Shown piece by piece: positions 7,379-15,768 of a stretch of DNA of 35,117 nucleotides. The DNA comes from Thiobacillus sp. 65-1059 (GTDB lineage Bacteria; Pseudomonadota; Gammaproteobacteria; Burkholderiales; Thiobacillaceae), in NCBI GenBank assembly GCA_001897675.1, contig MKUE01000012.1:1670-36786 (forward strand), read 5' to 3'. The notes beneath the pieces were generated by a model. It searched no databases and had not been told where the DNA came from. It saw only the letters and a list, made by a program, of their open reading frames with translations. Positions within the stretch are counted from its first letter, which is position 1; every line of letters begins with the position of its first letter. The translations under genes were made by a program, and so were the position numbers.

Positions 7379-7900
7379 CTACATGTGGCTGTCGTGGAGC
7401 GCGCCGCCGTCCAGCACCACCATGTCGGGGGTGACGTCGGCGAAACGATAGACCTTGCCGCCATACTCGGCGGCAAATTTCGCGGCATCCTTTTCCAGCG
7501 CGAAACTGGCGATGGTCGGGCCCATGGAGCCGTGCCGCTTGCTGCCGTGAACGTAGAAGGCGCTCTTCGCATCGATCCAGTGATCGCGCGGCTGCTCCCA
7601 GTCGGTCTTGCCCATGTCCTGCACGAAAAGGCCGCGCACCGCGCGGACCTGTTCGGGCTTGAGATAGAGGTGGAACATTTCCACCGTGTCGCAGAAGAAA
7701 TCCGGCGCCGCCTGGCCGGCATAATGGATCTGCGCCTTGGGGCCGGGATAATCGGCGAGCAGCATGCCGTCGAGCGCGCAGGACGTGCCCTGGCTGATTT
7801 CCAGCGGGACTACTGCATCCGCGGTCTCCGGCCGCCCGCAGGCGGTGAGCGCGGCGGCCGCCAGCACGGCAAGGATGAGCGTAGGTCGTACAAGCTTCAT
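7379..7900 (-). CDS. nosL: NosL, copper chaperone lipoprotein for nitrous oxide reductase
   Basis: A periplasmic lipoprotein of 173 residues that in characterised systems delivers Cu(I) to the NosDFY machinery for the copper centres of NosZ. A signal peptide ends in the lipobox LTAC (Cys21). The family core CALDGMLLADYPGPKAQIHY contains the Cys and Met copper ligands. Downstream blocks GLFVQDMGKTDWEQP and WIDAKSAFYVHGSKRHGSMGPT are also typical. Its ATG overlaps the nosY stop by four bases (ATGA), placing it in the canonical position at the end of nosDFYL. The assignment is solid. A second, different NosL-like gene lies two genes downstream. Confidence 0.95.
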   Translation of the reverse strand: MKLVRPTLILAVLAAAALTACGRPETADAVVPLEISQGTSCALDGMLLADYPGPKAQIHYAGQAAPDFFCDTVEMFHLYLKPEQVRAVRGLFVQDMGKTDWEQPRDHWIDAKSAFYVHGSKRHGSMGPTIASFALEKDAAKFAAEYGGKVYRFADVTPDMVVLDGGALHDSHM

Positions 7901-8712
7901 TTACGGAATCTCCAGGTTGCAATGCCCAATGGTGCCGCAATCCAGGCGAACATCACCAGACCCAGCAGCCAGGGATCGGCCAGGGCGCGGGGGAAAACGG
8001 TCGCCAGTCCGTACAGGCTGCGAACGTCGTCCAGGGCAAAGATGTTCAGAATGCGGAACACGTCGGCCGGGTTCGCCAGCAGCAGGTAGGGAAAGACTTC
8101 GCCGCCGTAGCGATCGCCGGTGACGACCAATGCGCCCAGCAGCAGCAGATCGAACACCAGCACGAAGAAGAACCACAATGCGATGGCCATGCCCGATGCG
8201 CGGGTGCGATCCGCGGCAAACACCGAAACCATCACCGCGAGGCTGAGGAAGGCCATGCCGAGCAGAACCGAGCTGAACATGAAGCCGAAGTAGTGGAGCA
8301 GCGCGCCGAGGTTGAGTTGCGTGGCCAGCACGACGGCGACCAGGCCGAAGCCCGCCACGGTGGAGAACGCCAGTGCCGCGGCCAGACCGAGATATTTCCC
8401 CAGCAGCAGCTCGAAGCGGGTGATCGGCATCGACAGCAGCAGATCGAGCGAGCCGCGTTCGCGTTCGCCGACGATGGCATCGAAGCCGAGGATCAGCGCG
8501 ATCAGCGGAATCAGGTAGATCACTAGGCTGACCAGGCTGGCAATGGTGAACTCGATCGAGCGGAATCCGACTGCGCCCTGTTGCGCGCCGCCGAAGTAGG
8601 CGATGGCCAGCGCGAATACGGTGAACACCAGCGCCACCGCGAGCACCCAGCGGTTGCGGATGCGATCCCAGAACTCCTTGCCGGCGATGATGCCGATTTG
8701 TCTGAATTCCAT
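7897..8712 (-). CDS. nosY: NosY, ABC transporter permease for NosZ copper-site assembly
   Basis: A 271-residue inner-membrane protein with about six hydrophobic helices, starting MEFRQIGIIAGKEFWDRIRNRW at the ATG at 8712, with AAGGGG about 6 bases upstream. It forms the membrane part of the NosDFY complex, which couples ATP hydrolysis by NosF to the action of periplasmic NosD in building the CuZ sulfur-copper centre. The motif GERERGSLDLLLSMPITRFELLLGKYLG is the typical coupling-helix region of this permease class. It follows nosF after 10 bp and overlaps nosL. An open frame upstream of this ATG lies inside nosF and is not part of the gene. Confidence 0.95.
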   Translation of the reverse strand: MEFRQIGIIAGKEFWDRIRNRWVLAVALVFTVFALAIAYFGGAQQGAVGFRSIEFTIASLVSLVIYLIPLIALILGFDAIVGERERGSLDLLLSMPITRFELLLGKYLGLAAALAFSTVAGFGLVAVVLATQLNLGALLHYFGFMFSSVLLGMAFLSLAVMVSVFAADRTRASGMAIALWFFFVLVFDLLLLGALVVTGDRYGGEVFPYLLLANPADVFRILNIFALDDVRSLYGLATVFPRALADPWLLGLVMFAWIAAPLGIATWRFRK

Positions 8713-8722
8713 CAGCGCCCCT

Positions 8723-9679
8723 TTAATCGGAAAAGCCGAAGAACACGTCTTCGAGCGAGGGCTCGCGCACGTGCAGGTCGAGCACCTTGCCGTCGAGCGC
8801 GGCAAGGGCTTCGAGCACCGCCATCTTGGCTTCGCGCCGGCACTGCACCGCAACGTGGTCGTCGCGGGCTTCGATGGCGCTGATCGGCAGATGGCCGAGC
8901 GCTGCGCGCACGGCGCCGAGATGTTCGGGCGCAATCCGGATCTCGAACCACAGCGGCAGATCCATCTGCTCGCGCAGCGCCTGGACGCTGCCGATGGCCT
9001 GGACCTTGCCCGCGGCCATGATCGCGAGGCGGTCGACCCGCTCCTGGATCTCGGCCAGGATGTGCGAGGTCAGCACCACCGTCACCCCTTCCGTTCTGAG
9101 CCCGCGCAGGATCGCGTAGAACTCGCGGATCGCTTCCGGGTCCAGGCCGGTGGTCGGCTCGTCGAGAAACAGGATCTGCGGCCGGCCGAGCAGGGCCTGG
9201 GCAAAGCCGAGGCGCTGGCGCATGCCCTTGGAATATTCGCGCACGCGCCGCCTGGCCGCGTGGGTAAGCCCGACGCGCTCCAGCGCGGGGGCGCAGTCAC
9301 GCAACGGGGCGCCTTTCAGCCGCGAAAAGAACTGCAGGGTTTCCAGTCCGGTCAGGTTTTCGTAGAGCACGACGTTTTCCGGCAGGTAGCCGATCTTGCG
9401 GCGCACCGCGCGAAACCCGCCGCCCGACACCGATGCATTGTCGATGAGTATCTCGCCCGAGGTGAGCGGGATCAGGCCCAGCATCATCTTGAACAGGGTG
9501 CTCTTGCCGGCGCCGTTGTGGCCGATCAGGCCGAACAGCTCGCCGCGGACGATTTCGAGATCGACGCCGTCGACCGCATGCACGGCGCCGTAATGTTTGG
9601 TGACGGCGCGCGTGGCGACCACGGCTTCGGCATTCGAAGCGGGACGCACCTCAGCGGGCGCCGGGGAAATACTTGCCAA
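8723..9679 (-). CDS. nosF: NosF, ABC transporter ATPase
   Basis: A cytoplasmic ATPase of 318 residues that powers the NosDFY complex. Walker A is GHNGAGKST (residues 53-61), the ABC signature YSKGMRQ (149-154), Walker B ILFLDEP (169-175), and the switch His is in LTSHIL. The C-terminal third (about 220-318) is the accessory domain usual for NosF. The frame opens with a TTG at 9679 that has GGAG 8 bases upstream, inside the 3' end of nosD (29-bp overlap). A shorter GTG start at residue 20 is possible. The core ABC domain begins near residue 22 in either case. Confidence 0.93.
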   Translation of the reverse strand: MASISPAPAEVRPASNAEAVVATRAVTKHYGAVHAVDGVDLEIVRGELFGLIGHNGAGKSTLFKMMLGLIPLTSGEILIDNASVSGGGFRAVRRKIGYLPENVVLYENLTGLETLQFFSRLKGAPLRDCAPALERVGLTHAARRRVREYSKGMRQRLGFAQALLGRPQILFLDEPTTGLDPEAIREFYAILRGLRTEGVTVVLTSHILAEIQERVDRLAIMAAGKVQAIGSVQALREQMDLPLWFEIRIAPEHLGAVRAALGHLPISAIEARDDHVAVQCRREAKMAVLEALAALDGKVLDLHVREPSLEDVFFGFSD

Positions 9680-10934
9680 GCCAGTTTCTCCAGTCTTTAT
9701 GGTCGGGATGCATGCGCGGTTTCGGGTCCACGATGCTGGGCGCGCGCAGCAGCGGGAACTGCTGCCCCACTATCCGCAGGGTCTGCACGGCCGGGCTTGC
9801 GAGCAGCAACTTCATCATCGGATGGCGCCACGACAGCCGGTCGACCACATCGTTGGCTTCATAAGGGACGTCGCCTATGCCGTCGCCGTTGCGATCCCAG
9901 CCAAGGTAATTGCTCCAGTGATTGCCTTCCTTGGCACCCCAGATCTCGTCGCGCGAGGCCACATAACGGACCTGTTCACGGTTGGAGATGAAATCGTTGC
10001 GTTCGACCTGGTTGTTGATGGAGCCGGCCCACAGATGCACGCCGACGATATTGTCGACCACCAGATTGCCGCGCAGGGTATTGTACTCGGCGTCGTAGAT
10101 GAAGAATCCGCGGGCATTGCCGGCCACCACGTTGTTCTCCACCCGCGCGTCCTGGATCGTCCGCAGCATGATGCCGTGGTCGGAATTGGCCCACGCACGA
10201 TTGTTGCGCACCACCTGGTTGCGCACTTCCATCAGCGCGAGGCCGCCGCGGTTGTGGTGCGAGTCGTTGTCTTCCCACAGGTTGTAGTAGGAATTCATGT
10301 AATGCGTGCCGTAGCGGCTGTGGTGCAGGCGGTTGCCGCGGAAGACCGCATGGTGCGAGACGTCGACATAGATCGCATCGCGCACGAAGCCGATGCGGTT
10401 GCCGACGATGCGCGCGCCCTTGGTGTTGTAGAGCTGGATGCCGTTGCCGCGCGAGGCGGATCGGTAATCGCGCTTGCCGGTGATGAGGTTGTTTTCGATG
10501 CGCACGTCGTTGGCCTTCTCGATCCATAGGCCGAACAGGTTGTAGCTGAGGTCGCAGTTGCGCACGACTGCACGGTGCGCGCCCGGCCGGATGTAGATGC
10601 CGGCATTCTGATCGAGCAGGCTGTCGCCCGAATCGCTCACGATCAGCCCCTCGATGACGACATCCTCGGCAACGACGCGGATGGTATCGCCCTTGAGGCC
10701 GCCGCTCAGCGTGGGCCGATTGATTCCCTTCAGGGTCAGGGGCTTGTCGATCAGCAGCCGTTCCCGGTAGTGGCCGCGTTCCACCCGTACCACGTCGCCG
10801 GGCGCGGCCTGCGCAATGGCAGCGGCGATCGACTCGCCCGGATGCACCGTCCACTCGGCCGCCTGGGCGGCGGTTCCGACAAGCAGGCAGGCCAGCACGC
10901 CGAAAATGACGCGGCAGCCCCTTAATACAGCCAT
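9651..10934 (-). CDS. nosD: NosD, periplasmic beta-helix protein for NosZ copper-centre assembly
   Basis: A 427-residue exported protein. The signal peptide MAVLRGCRVIFGVLACLLVG ends near TAAQA. It is followed by a long run of parallel beta-helix repeats of the CASH/PbH1 type: repeated N-x-I-x-G/N-N turns such as VRIENNLITGKRDY, ARIVGNRIGF and ARVENNVVAGNARG. The C-terminal WSNYLGWDRNGDGIGDVPY block is a NosD hallmark. NosD docks on NosFY at the periplasmic side and handles copper and sulfur for CuZ. The ATG lies inside the nosR 3' end (13-bp overlap) and the stop lies inside nosF, so the three genes are interlocked. The much longer frame upstream belongs to the nosR shadow, which is why I start at 10934. 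Confidence 0.95.
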   Translation of the reverse strand: MAVLRGCRVIFGVLACLLVGTAAQAAEWTVHPGESIAAAIAQAAPGDVVRVERGHYRERLLIDKPLTLKGINRPTLSGGLKGDTIRVVAEDVVIEGLIVSDSGDSLLDQNAGIYIRPGAHRAVVRNCDLSYNLFGLWIEKANDVRIENNLITGKRDYRSASRGNGIQLYNTKGARIVGNRIGFVRDAIYVDVSHHAVFRGNRLHHSRYGTHYMNSYYNLWEDNDSHHNRGGLALMEVRNQVVRNNRAWANSDHGIMLRTIQDARVENNVVAGNARGFFIYDAEYNTLRGNLVVDNIVGVHLWAGSINNQVERNDFISNREQVRYVASRDEIWGAKEGNHWSNYLGWDRNGDGIGDVPYEANDVVDRLSWRHPMMKLLLASPAVQTLRIVGQQFPLLRAPSIVDPKPRMHPDHKDWRNWLGKYFPGAR

Positions 10935-13579
10935 TGCAGGGATGGCTGGCTTTGCAGGAATTCGAGGATGCCGGCGCTTTTCATCAGCAGGAACAGGGCG
11001 GCTGCGATCAGCAGATTCTTGAACCCCACGTAGGAGGCCATGTCGGCCCACGAAGCGGGACGCAGGTTGCGCCCCCACCACGGGCCGTCCTTGACGTAGG
11101 GCTTGCAGCGCATGCGCACCACCAGCTCGTAAGCGCTCCATGCCAGCCACCAGCCCAGCACGATGCCGGGGCCGATCTGTCCGGCGGCGCCGAGCACCCA
11201 CACCCACGTCACCAGGAGCGCCAGCGCGAGGCTGGCTGCCTGCAGCAGGCGCGGCTGCGCCAGCGCCTTGCGGCTCCAGGGGAACAGGTGATCGAAGAAT
11301 TCCTGCCCGATGAAGGCGGGCAGGCTCTGCCGTACCGCAGCGGCGGGGGCCGCGACGGCCGGCACGATGGGGATGAAGTAGCCATCCGACCCGATCGCGG
11401 TCAGCGGCTCGCCCGCCTTGGTGCGGCGCTTGCGCTCCTGGGCCAGCGGCGGGCAGGCGTGGGCGTCGTAATACAGCACCTGGCAATCGAGGCACAGCAG
11501 GCATTCGCGCTGGTCGATGCGGCCGCTAGCGTCGATGGCCTGCGAGCCGCAGCCGACGGCGCACGCGGCGCAGGGGCCGCACTCCTTCTTGCGCTTGAGG
11601 CCCCACCAGCGGAAGGTGGAGGGGACCGCGAGGGCGGCGCCGAGCGGGCACAGGTACTTGCAGAACGGGCGCTCGAAAAAGGCGGAAGCCACGATCAGGA
11701 CCGTCCAGAAGGTCACGAAGGGCCAGGAGCGGTTCCACACGCCCACCAGGAAGGTGGTTTTGAAGGGCTCGACCTCGGCGAGCTTTTCAGCCAGGCCGAT
11801 GGAATAGAAGGACACCGCAAGCAAAATCGCAAAAATGCCGTATTTGATCCACTTCAGGCGGTCATGCCAGTTTTGCGGCAGCAGATGGCGCTGGTAGCGC
11901 TTGAGCCCGAGTTTGCCGGCCACATGGTAGACCAGTTCCGCGAGCGAGCCGTAGGGGCACATCCAGCCGCAGAACATCCCGCGCCCCCAGAAGAACACGC
12001 TGACGATGATGAAAATCCAGAACAGGAAGATGAACGGGTCGGACAGGAACAGCTCCCACTTCCACTCGAACAGGATGGAGTGGAACCAGGTCAACACCTG
12101 GGTAATGGAGGGCACGGCCAGCAGGTAAAACCCGACGAAGCCGATCGACGTGATCCACAGGAAATACTTGGGGTAATCCTTCCAGCGCGTGTCCTTCATC
12201 GTCGAGCGCCGGACCAGCTTGTCGCGCAGCGCATACACCGTTCCCGCCGCAGTGAGCCAGAGCAGGAACAGTACGATTTCGATCTTGCGCGATTTCCACA
12301 CCGTCACCCAGGTCGCTTCCGGCTTGACGATTTTCGGGCGTCCTCCTTCCAGATAGCTGCCGGGCAGCCAGTACTCGCGATCGAAGTTGACGAAGGTACG
12401 GGAGCCCGTCTGCGGGTCCATCTTGTTGGCCAGGAACACCAGGTTCCACGGGTAGGCCGCGCTGAATGCCGGTGAGCGGATGATGAAGATGGCTGACTCG
12501 CGGTAGGCCGGCGCGCCGGCCGCCTCGATCCCGTACAGGTTGAGATAATCCAGATCGCGGAAAGTGAAGGTGTCCATGTCCTGCGACACCTGCACCCGGT
12601 CATAGATCCCGCCGCGCACAAAGCCCGAGCCCTTGAACGATTCCAGGCCGCTGGCAATGAGGAAAATGGCATGCTCGTCAGGCTTGAGCCGGGACATCAG
12701 GCCTTTGTATACGGCGTCGCCGAGCACGCTGCGGCCCACCGCCGGTGCATTGAGATAGCCGAAATGAATGTCGATGTAGGGCTGGTCCGAGCGCGGCATC
12801 CCGAGCGCAGCAGTATCGACCTTGAGTCGCTGGACGCTGCCGTTCTTGAGCAACGCATTCCAGTCCAGCTTGCCCTCGACCTGGCTGAACTTCGCCTGAG
12901 GGCGAACGGTGGGTTCGATGATCCCCACCTGCTTTGCCACCGCCAGGCCGCTGCGCAGCACGATCTGGTTTTCCGCGATCACCGTCACGGTGGCCCCGGT
13001 GATGGCGTCCAGGCCGATGATGCCCTGATCCGGCCTGCCTGCGCCCACCTCGATTTTGGAACCGACAAACTTGCCCAGATACTGATTGACGAACTTGGTG
13101 AGTTCCAGCTCCGGGATGCCCAGCAGCAGGATCGGCTCGGAATGGCGCAGCACCCGCACCCCGGTGATGATGCCCTTGGTGTCCATGCCGATCAGGGTCA
13201 CCACCGGCTTGCCCGAGTAGGCGGGAATGTCGACGATGTCGGTGGACAGAAAGACGTAACCGATCAGTTTCCGATCGTCTTGTTTGCCATGGCCTTCCTT
13301 CTTGCCATGACCCTCTTTTCCGCCATGGTCTTCCTTCCCGTCATGGCCGCCTTTCCTGCTCTGGTAGGCCTCGACATAGGCAGGCTTGCCCATGCGGTGG
13401 GAAAAGCTGTCCGCTCCGGGCAGCACATCCTTGCATGGGACATAGGCGCAAAGGTCGGGGTCGGTGGACAACTGTGCCGGCAGCGGTGCCTCGTAGCTTC
13501 CGCCGACGGCCAGCCCGCAGGCGCAGAACAGGGAAAGTGCAGTCAGGAAACGGGCAAAAAAACCGGCAGGATAAATCAT
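10922..13579 (-). CDS. nosR: NosR, membrane flavo-iron-sulfur protein for nitrous oxide respiration
   Basis: NosR is needed for nosZ expression and for in vivo electron delivery to NosZ. From the ATG at 13579 it has 885 residues; an in-frame TTG at 13627 would add 16. The order is signal helix (1-26), periplasmic FMN-binding domain with the covalent-flavin motif TGATVT (194-199), membrane helices from about 433, polyferredoxin-like CGWMCPYG (537) and CKYLCPLG (640), and ferredoxin cysteines C667 to C709. Two features are odd. Residues 75-98 are a His/Gly/Lys repeat encoded by 18-bp tandem units. After the Fe-S region there are about 150 extra residues with two or three more hydrophobic helices (roughly 780-868). 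The roughly 720-residue Pseudomonas NosR, as I recall it, lacks this tail. It follows nosZ rather than preceding it. Confidence 0.94.
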   Translation of the reverse strand: MIYPAGFFARFLTALSLFCACGLAVGGSYEAPLPAQLSTDPDLCAYVPCKDVLPGADSFSHRMGKPAYVEAYQSRKGGHDGKEDHGGKEGHGKKEGHGKQDDRKLIGYVFLSTDIVDIPAYSGKPVVTLIGMDTKGIITGVRVLRHSEPILLLGIPELELTKFVNQYLGKFVGSKIEVGAGRPDQGIIGLDAITGATVTVIAENQIVLRSGLAVAKQVGIIEPTVRPQAKFSQVEGKLDWNALLKNGSVQRLKVDTAALGMPRSDQPYIDIHFGYLNAPAVGRSVLGDAVYKGLMSRLKPDEHAIFLIASGLESFKGSGFVRGGIYDRVQVSQDMDTFTFRDLDYLNLYGIEAAGAPAYRESAIFIIRSPAFSAAYPWNLVFLANKMDPQTGSRTFVNFDREYWLPGSYLEGGRPKIVKPEATWVTVWKSRKIEIVLFLLWLTAAGTVYALRDKLVRRSTMKDTRWKDYPKYFLWITSIGFVGFYLLAVPSITQVLTWFHSILFEWKWELFLSDPFIFLFWIFIIVSVFFWGRGMFCGWMCPYGSLAELVYHVAGKLGLKRYQRHLLPQNWHDRLKWIKYGIFAILLAVSFYSIGLAEKLAEVEPFKTTFLVGVWNRSWPFVTFWTVLIVASAFFERPFCKYLCPLGAALAVPSTFRWWGLKRKKECGPCAACAVGCGSQAIDASGRIDQRECLLCLDCQVLYYDAHACPPLAQERKRRTKAGEPLTAIGSDGYFIPIVPAVAAPAAAVRQSLPAFIGQEFFDHLFPWSRKALAQPRLLQAASLALALLVTWVWVLGAAGQIGPGIVLGWWLAWSAYELVVRMRCKPYVKDGPWWGRNLRPASWADMASYVGFKNLLIAAALFLLMKSAGILEFLQSQPSLQWLY
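13286..13357 (-). repeat. Four-copy 18-bp tandem repeat inside nosR encoding a His/Lys/Gly-rich segment
   Basis: Units begin at 13286, 13304, 13322 and 13340, each reading G-Y-CATG followed by a C/T-rich half on the plus strand. On the coding strand they give the hexapeptides KKEGHG, GKEGHG, GKEDHG and RKGGHD (residues 75-98 in reverse order). The 18-bp period keeps the frame, so copy number could vary without breaking nosR. The segment sits just before the FMN-binding fold on the periplasmic side. Confidence 0.85.
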
Positions 13580-13692
13580 GGGAAAACCAGCGAGCCTCTG
13601 AACATCGAGCGGAACAAACGTAACCAAGCTGCAGCGCCCGCTCGGGTGCGGATTTCATTCACCTCGTTTATCGCGGGTGCACGGCAACGATA

Positions 13693-13720
13693 CCCCATTC
13701 CCCTTGTTCGGGGAACGGGG
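13693..13720 (-). other. Hairpin in the nosZ-nosR intercistronic spacer
   Basis: Arms CCCC-A-TTCCCC (13693-13703) and GGGGAA-C-GGGG (13710-13720) pair with one mismatch around a 6-base loop, 7 bp after the nosZ stop. No T-tract follows on the minus strand. It is therefore better read as an mRNA 3'-protecting or partial-attenuation hairpin than as a full terminator. The rest of the 148-bp spacer shows no gene. Confidence 0.5.
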
Positions 13721-13727
13721 CCGCCGC

Positions 13728-15662
13728 TCAAACCTCGACAATCATGCGGCTGCGCATCTCCAGGTGCAGGGCATGACAGAAGTGGGTGCAGTAACACCAG
13801 TAGACCCCGGGCTTGTCGGCGATGAAGGTAACCGACTTGGTCTCCTGCGGACTGACGATGAAGTTGATGTCGTACTTCGGAATCGCGAAGCCGTGGGTCA
13901 AGTCCTCCACCTTGTCCAGGTTGGTCAGGATGAGGGTCACTTCGTCGCCCTTCTTGAGCTTGAATTCCCGCAGGCTGAAGGACGGTGCCTGGCTGGTGAG
14001 CTTGACCGTCACCTTCTTACCGTTGCGGAAGACGCCCGATTCCTTGGGATCCTTCACCGCCAGCGGGAATTCGTCGAGGTTGTAGATCTGGCGCGTCTTG
14101 ATGATGTCGCGACGGACGATGATCGAATCGTGCGGCTCGGACAGCACCGAGTGGTCGTGCACCAGCTTCATCTTGTCGCCGCTGATGTCGATCAGCTGAG
14201 CGGTTTCGGGGTGGAGCGGGCCCACGGGCAGGAAACGGTCCTTGGAGAACTTGTTGTCCGAAAGGAAGAAGCGGCCGTCGGCTTCCTTCGTTTCGCCCAT
14301 CGAGGTGAAACCGTGTCCCGGCTGATAATGCACGTCGAGGCGGTCCACGACCGGCTTGGCGCTCTTGTCGCCCTTGTACGACTTGATCGCCGCTTCCACG
14401 TTCCACTTCACGATCTGGCTGTCGAGGAACAGCGTGGTGTAGGCATTGCCCTTGTTGTCGAAGCCGGTGTGCAGAGGTCCAAGGCCGATCTCGGGTTCGG
14501 CGACCACGGCATCGCGAGGATTCGCCAAGCCGCCGTCAAACCATTTCAGCACCAGGGCATGCTCGATCACCGAAGCCGTCGGCGAGAGCTTGCCCGAGCA
14601 GGCGTAGTACTTGCCATCCGGGCTGATGTTCACGCCGTGCGGGTTTTTCGGGATCGGAACGTAGCAGGTCAGGGCGGTTTTCGGATCCTTGTTGGCGGCC
14701 TTGGTGCCGTCCACCACCGGAACCTTGGAACTGCCAATGGTGGTCACCTTGCCGGCCTTCACCGCCTCTTCGATGCGGGCCACGTTGAAGAACAGGCAGG
14801 CGTCCATTTCCGCAGCCATCATGTCTTCGTAATGGATGCCATTCTCGACGTTGTACTGGTTGGTTGCCGCCAGCTTGCCGTCGTAGGAAGTCGCCACCAG
14901 ATCGCAGTTGCCGTCGATCAGCACCTGCCAGCGCACTTCCATGCTGTCGGAATCGACGCAGCTGAACAGCGACTTGTACTTGCTGGCGTCATCCATGTCG
15001 CGCCCGTCGTTGGGCAGCGGAATGGCGAATTCCGCGCCGCAGAATACCCGGGTGGTGTGATTGATTTTCGGATCGACCGGATCGCGCTTGTCGGTGAAGG
15101 TGCCGTGAAAGCCCTGGACGTTGGGCAGTTCGGTGATCTTGTCGCATTCCATGGTGTCCATGCGGATACGCGCCAGACGACCATGGATCTTGTCGTTCAC
15201 GAAAAAGTATTTGCCGTCGTAGGTACCGTCGGTGTAGGTCTGGTGTACGTGGTGGGTATCGCCGGTGGAGTATTTCAGCGAGCCGTCGGGCTTGGTGCCG
15301 ATGATCGCCTTGGATTCGTTGGTGATGCCCCAGCCCACCAGGTTGTCCGTGTTGAAGACCGGGATGCTCTTCAGCTGGCGCCCGGACGGCAGGCCGTAGA
15401 TGCGCACATCGCCGGAATGGCCGCCGCTGGAAAACGAGTAGTAATCGTCGAGTTTGCCAGGCGCCACCTCGTACGGGCTATGCGCAGCCACTTCGCCCTT
15501 GGCGCCCGGGGCCGCCTCGGTAGGGACCGATTCCTTGTTGCAGGCCGACAGGCCGAGCGAAAGCCCTGCGCCGGAAAGGCCGACCAGTGCGGTGGTACCC
15601 AGGAATTTGCGGCGGCCCAGATCAGGCTGGGTGTCGAGTGGTTTGATGTCGTCCTGTGTCAT
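13728..15662 (-). CDS. nosZ: Nitrous oxide reductase NosZ (clade I, Tat-exported)
   Basis: A periplasmic multicopper enzyme that reduces N2O to N2. It has 644 residues. The Tat motif GRRKFLG (16-22) marks the clade I type. The seven CuZ histidines align in order: H137 and H138 (DTHHVH), H186 (GFHGTF), H342 (NPHGV), H398 (PLHTG), H450 (PGHGF) and H511 (EPHDS). The C-terminal cupredoxin domain has the CuA ligands H590, C625, C629, H633 and M636. Two points are odd. The CuA loop reads CTHFC, so His627 replaces the Trp (W620 in Pseudomonas stutzeri numbering) whose backbone carbonyl contacts CuA. Also, a lipobox-like LSAC (Cys41) follows the Tat helix. It is the first gene of the nos unit, with a weak GGAG 10 bases before the ATG. 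Confidence 0.98.
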   Translation of the reverse strand: MTQDDIKPLDTQPDLGRRKFLGTTALVGLSGAGLSLGLSACNKESVPTEAAPGAKGEVAAHSPYEVAPGKLDDYYSFSSGGHSGDVRIYGLPSGRQLKSIPVFNTDNLVGWGITNESKAIIGTKPDGSLKYSTGDTHHVHQTYTDGTYDGKYFFVNDKIHGRLARIRMDTMECDKITELPNVQGFHGTFTDKRDPVDPKINHTTRVFCGAEFAIPLPNDGRDMDDASKYKSLFSCVDSDSMEVRWQVLIDGNCDLVATSYDGKLAATNQYNVENGIHYEDMMAAEMDACLFFNVARIEEAVKAGKVTTIGSSKVPVVDGTKAANKDPKTALTCYVPIPKNPHGVNISPDGKYYACSGKLSPTASVIEHALVLKWFDGGLANPRDAVVAEPEIGLGPLHTGFDNKGNAYTTLFLDSQIVKWNVEAAIKSYKGDKSAKPVVDRLDVHYQPGHGFTSMGETKEADGRFFLSDNKFSKDRFLPVGPLHPETAQLIDISGDKMKLVHDHSVLSEPHDSIIVRRDIIKTRQIYNLDEFPLAVKDPKESGVFRNGKKVTVKLTSQAPSFSLREFKLKKGDEVTLILTNLDKVEDLTHGFAIPKYDINFIVSPQETKSVTFIADKPGVYWCYCTHFCHALHLEMRSRMIVEV

Positions 15663-15768
15663 GATTGCCCAGCTCCATGTATCAAAATTAACCGCTGACT
15701 ATCGATTCGCGGAAAAAAAGGAAACAACCCGAATCGTTCGAAAAGGCGTGGCTGTCGAGGCACCCGCC

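Noticed and set aside
13579-13627. TTG start adding 16 residues to NosR
   Set aside because: The ATG at 13579 places a normal signal helix at the N-terminus; the TTG has no ribosome site. Not fully excluded.
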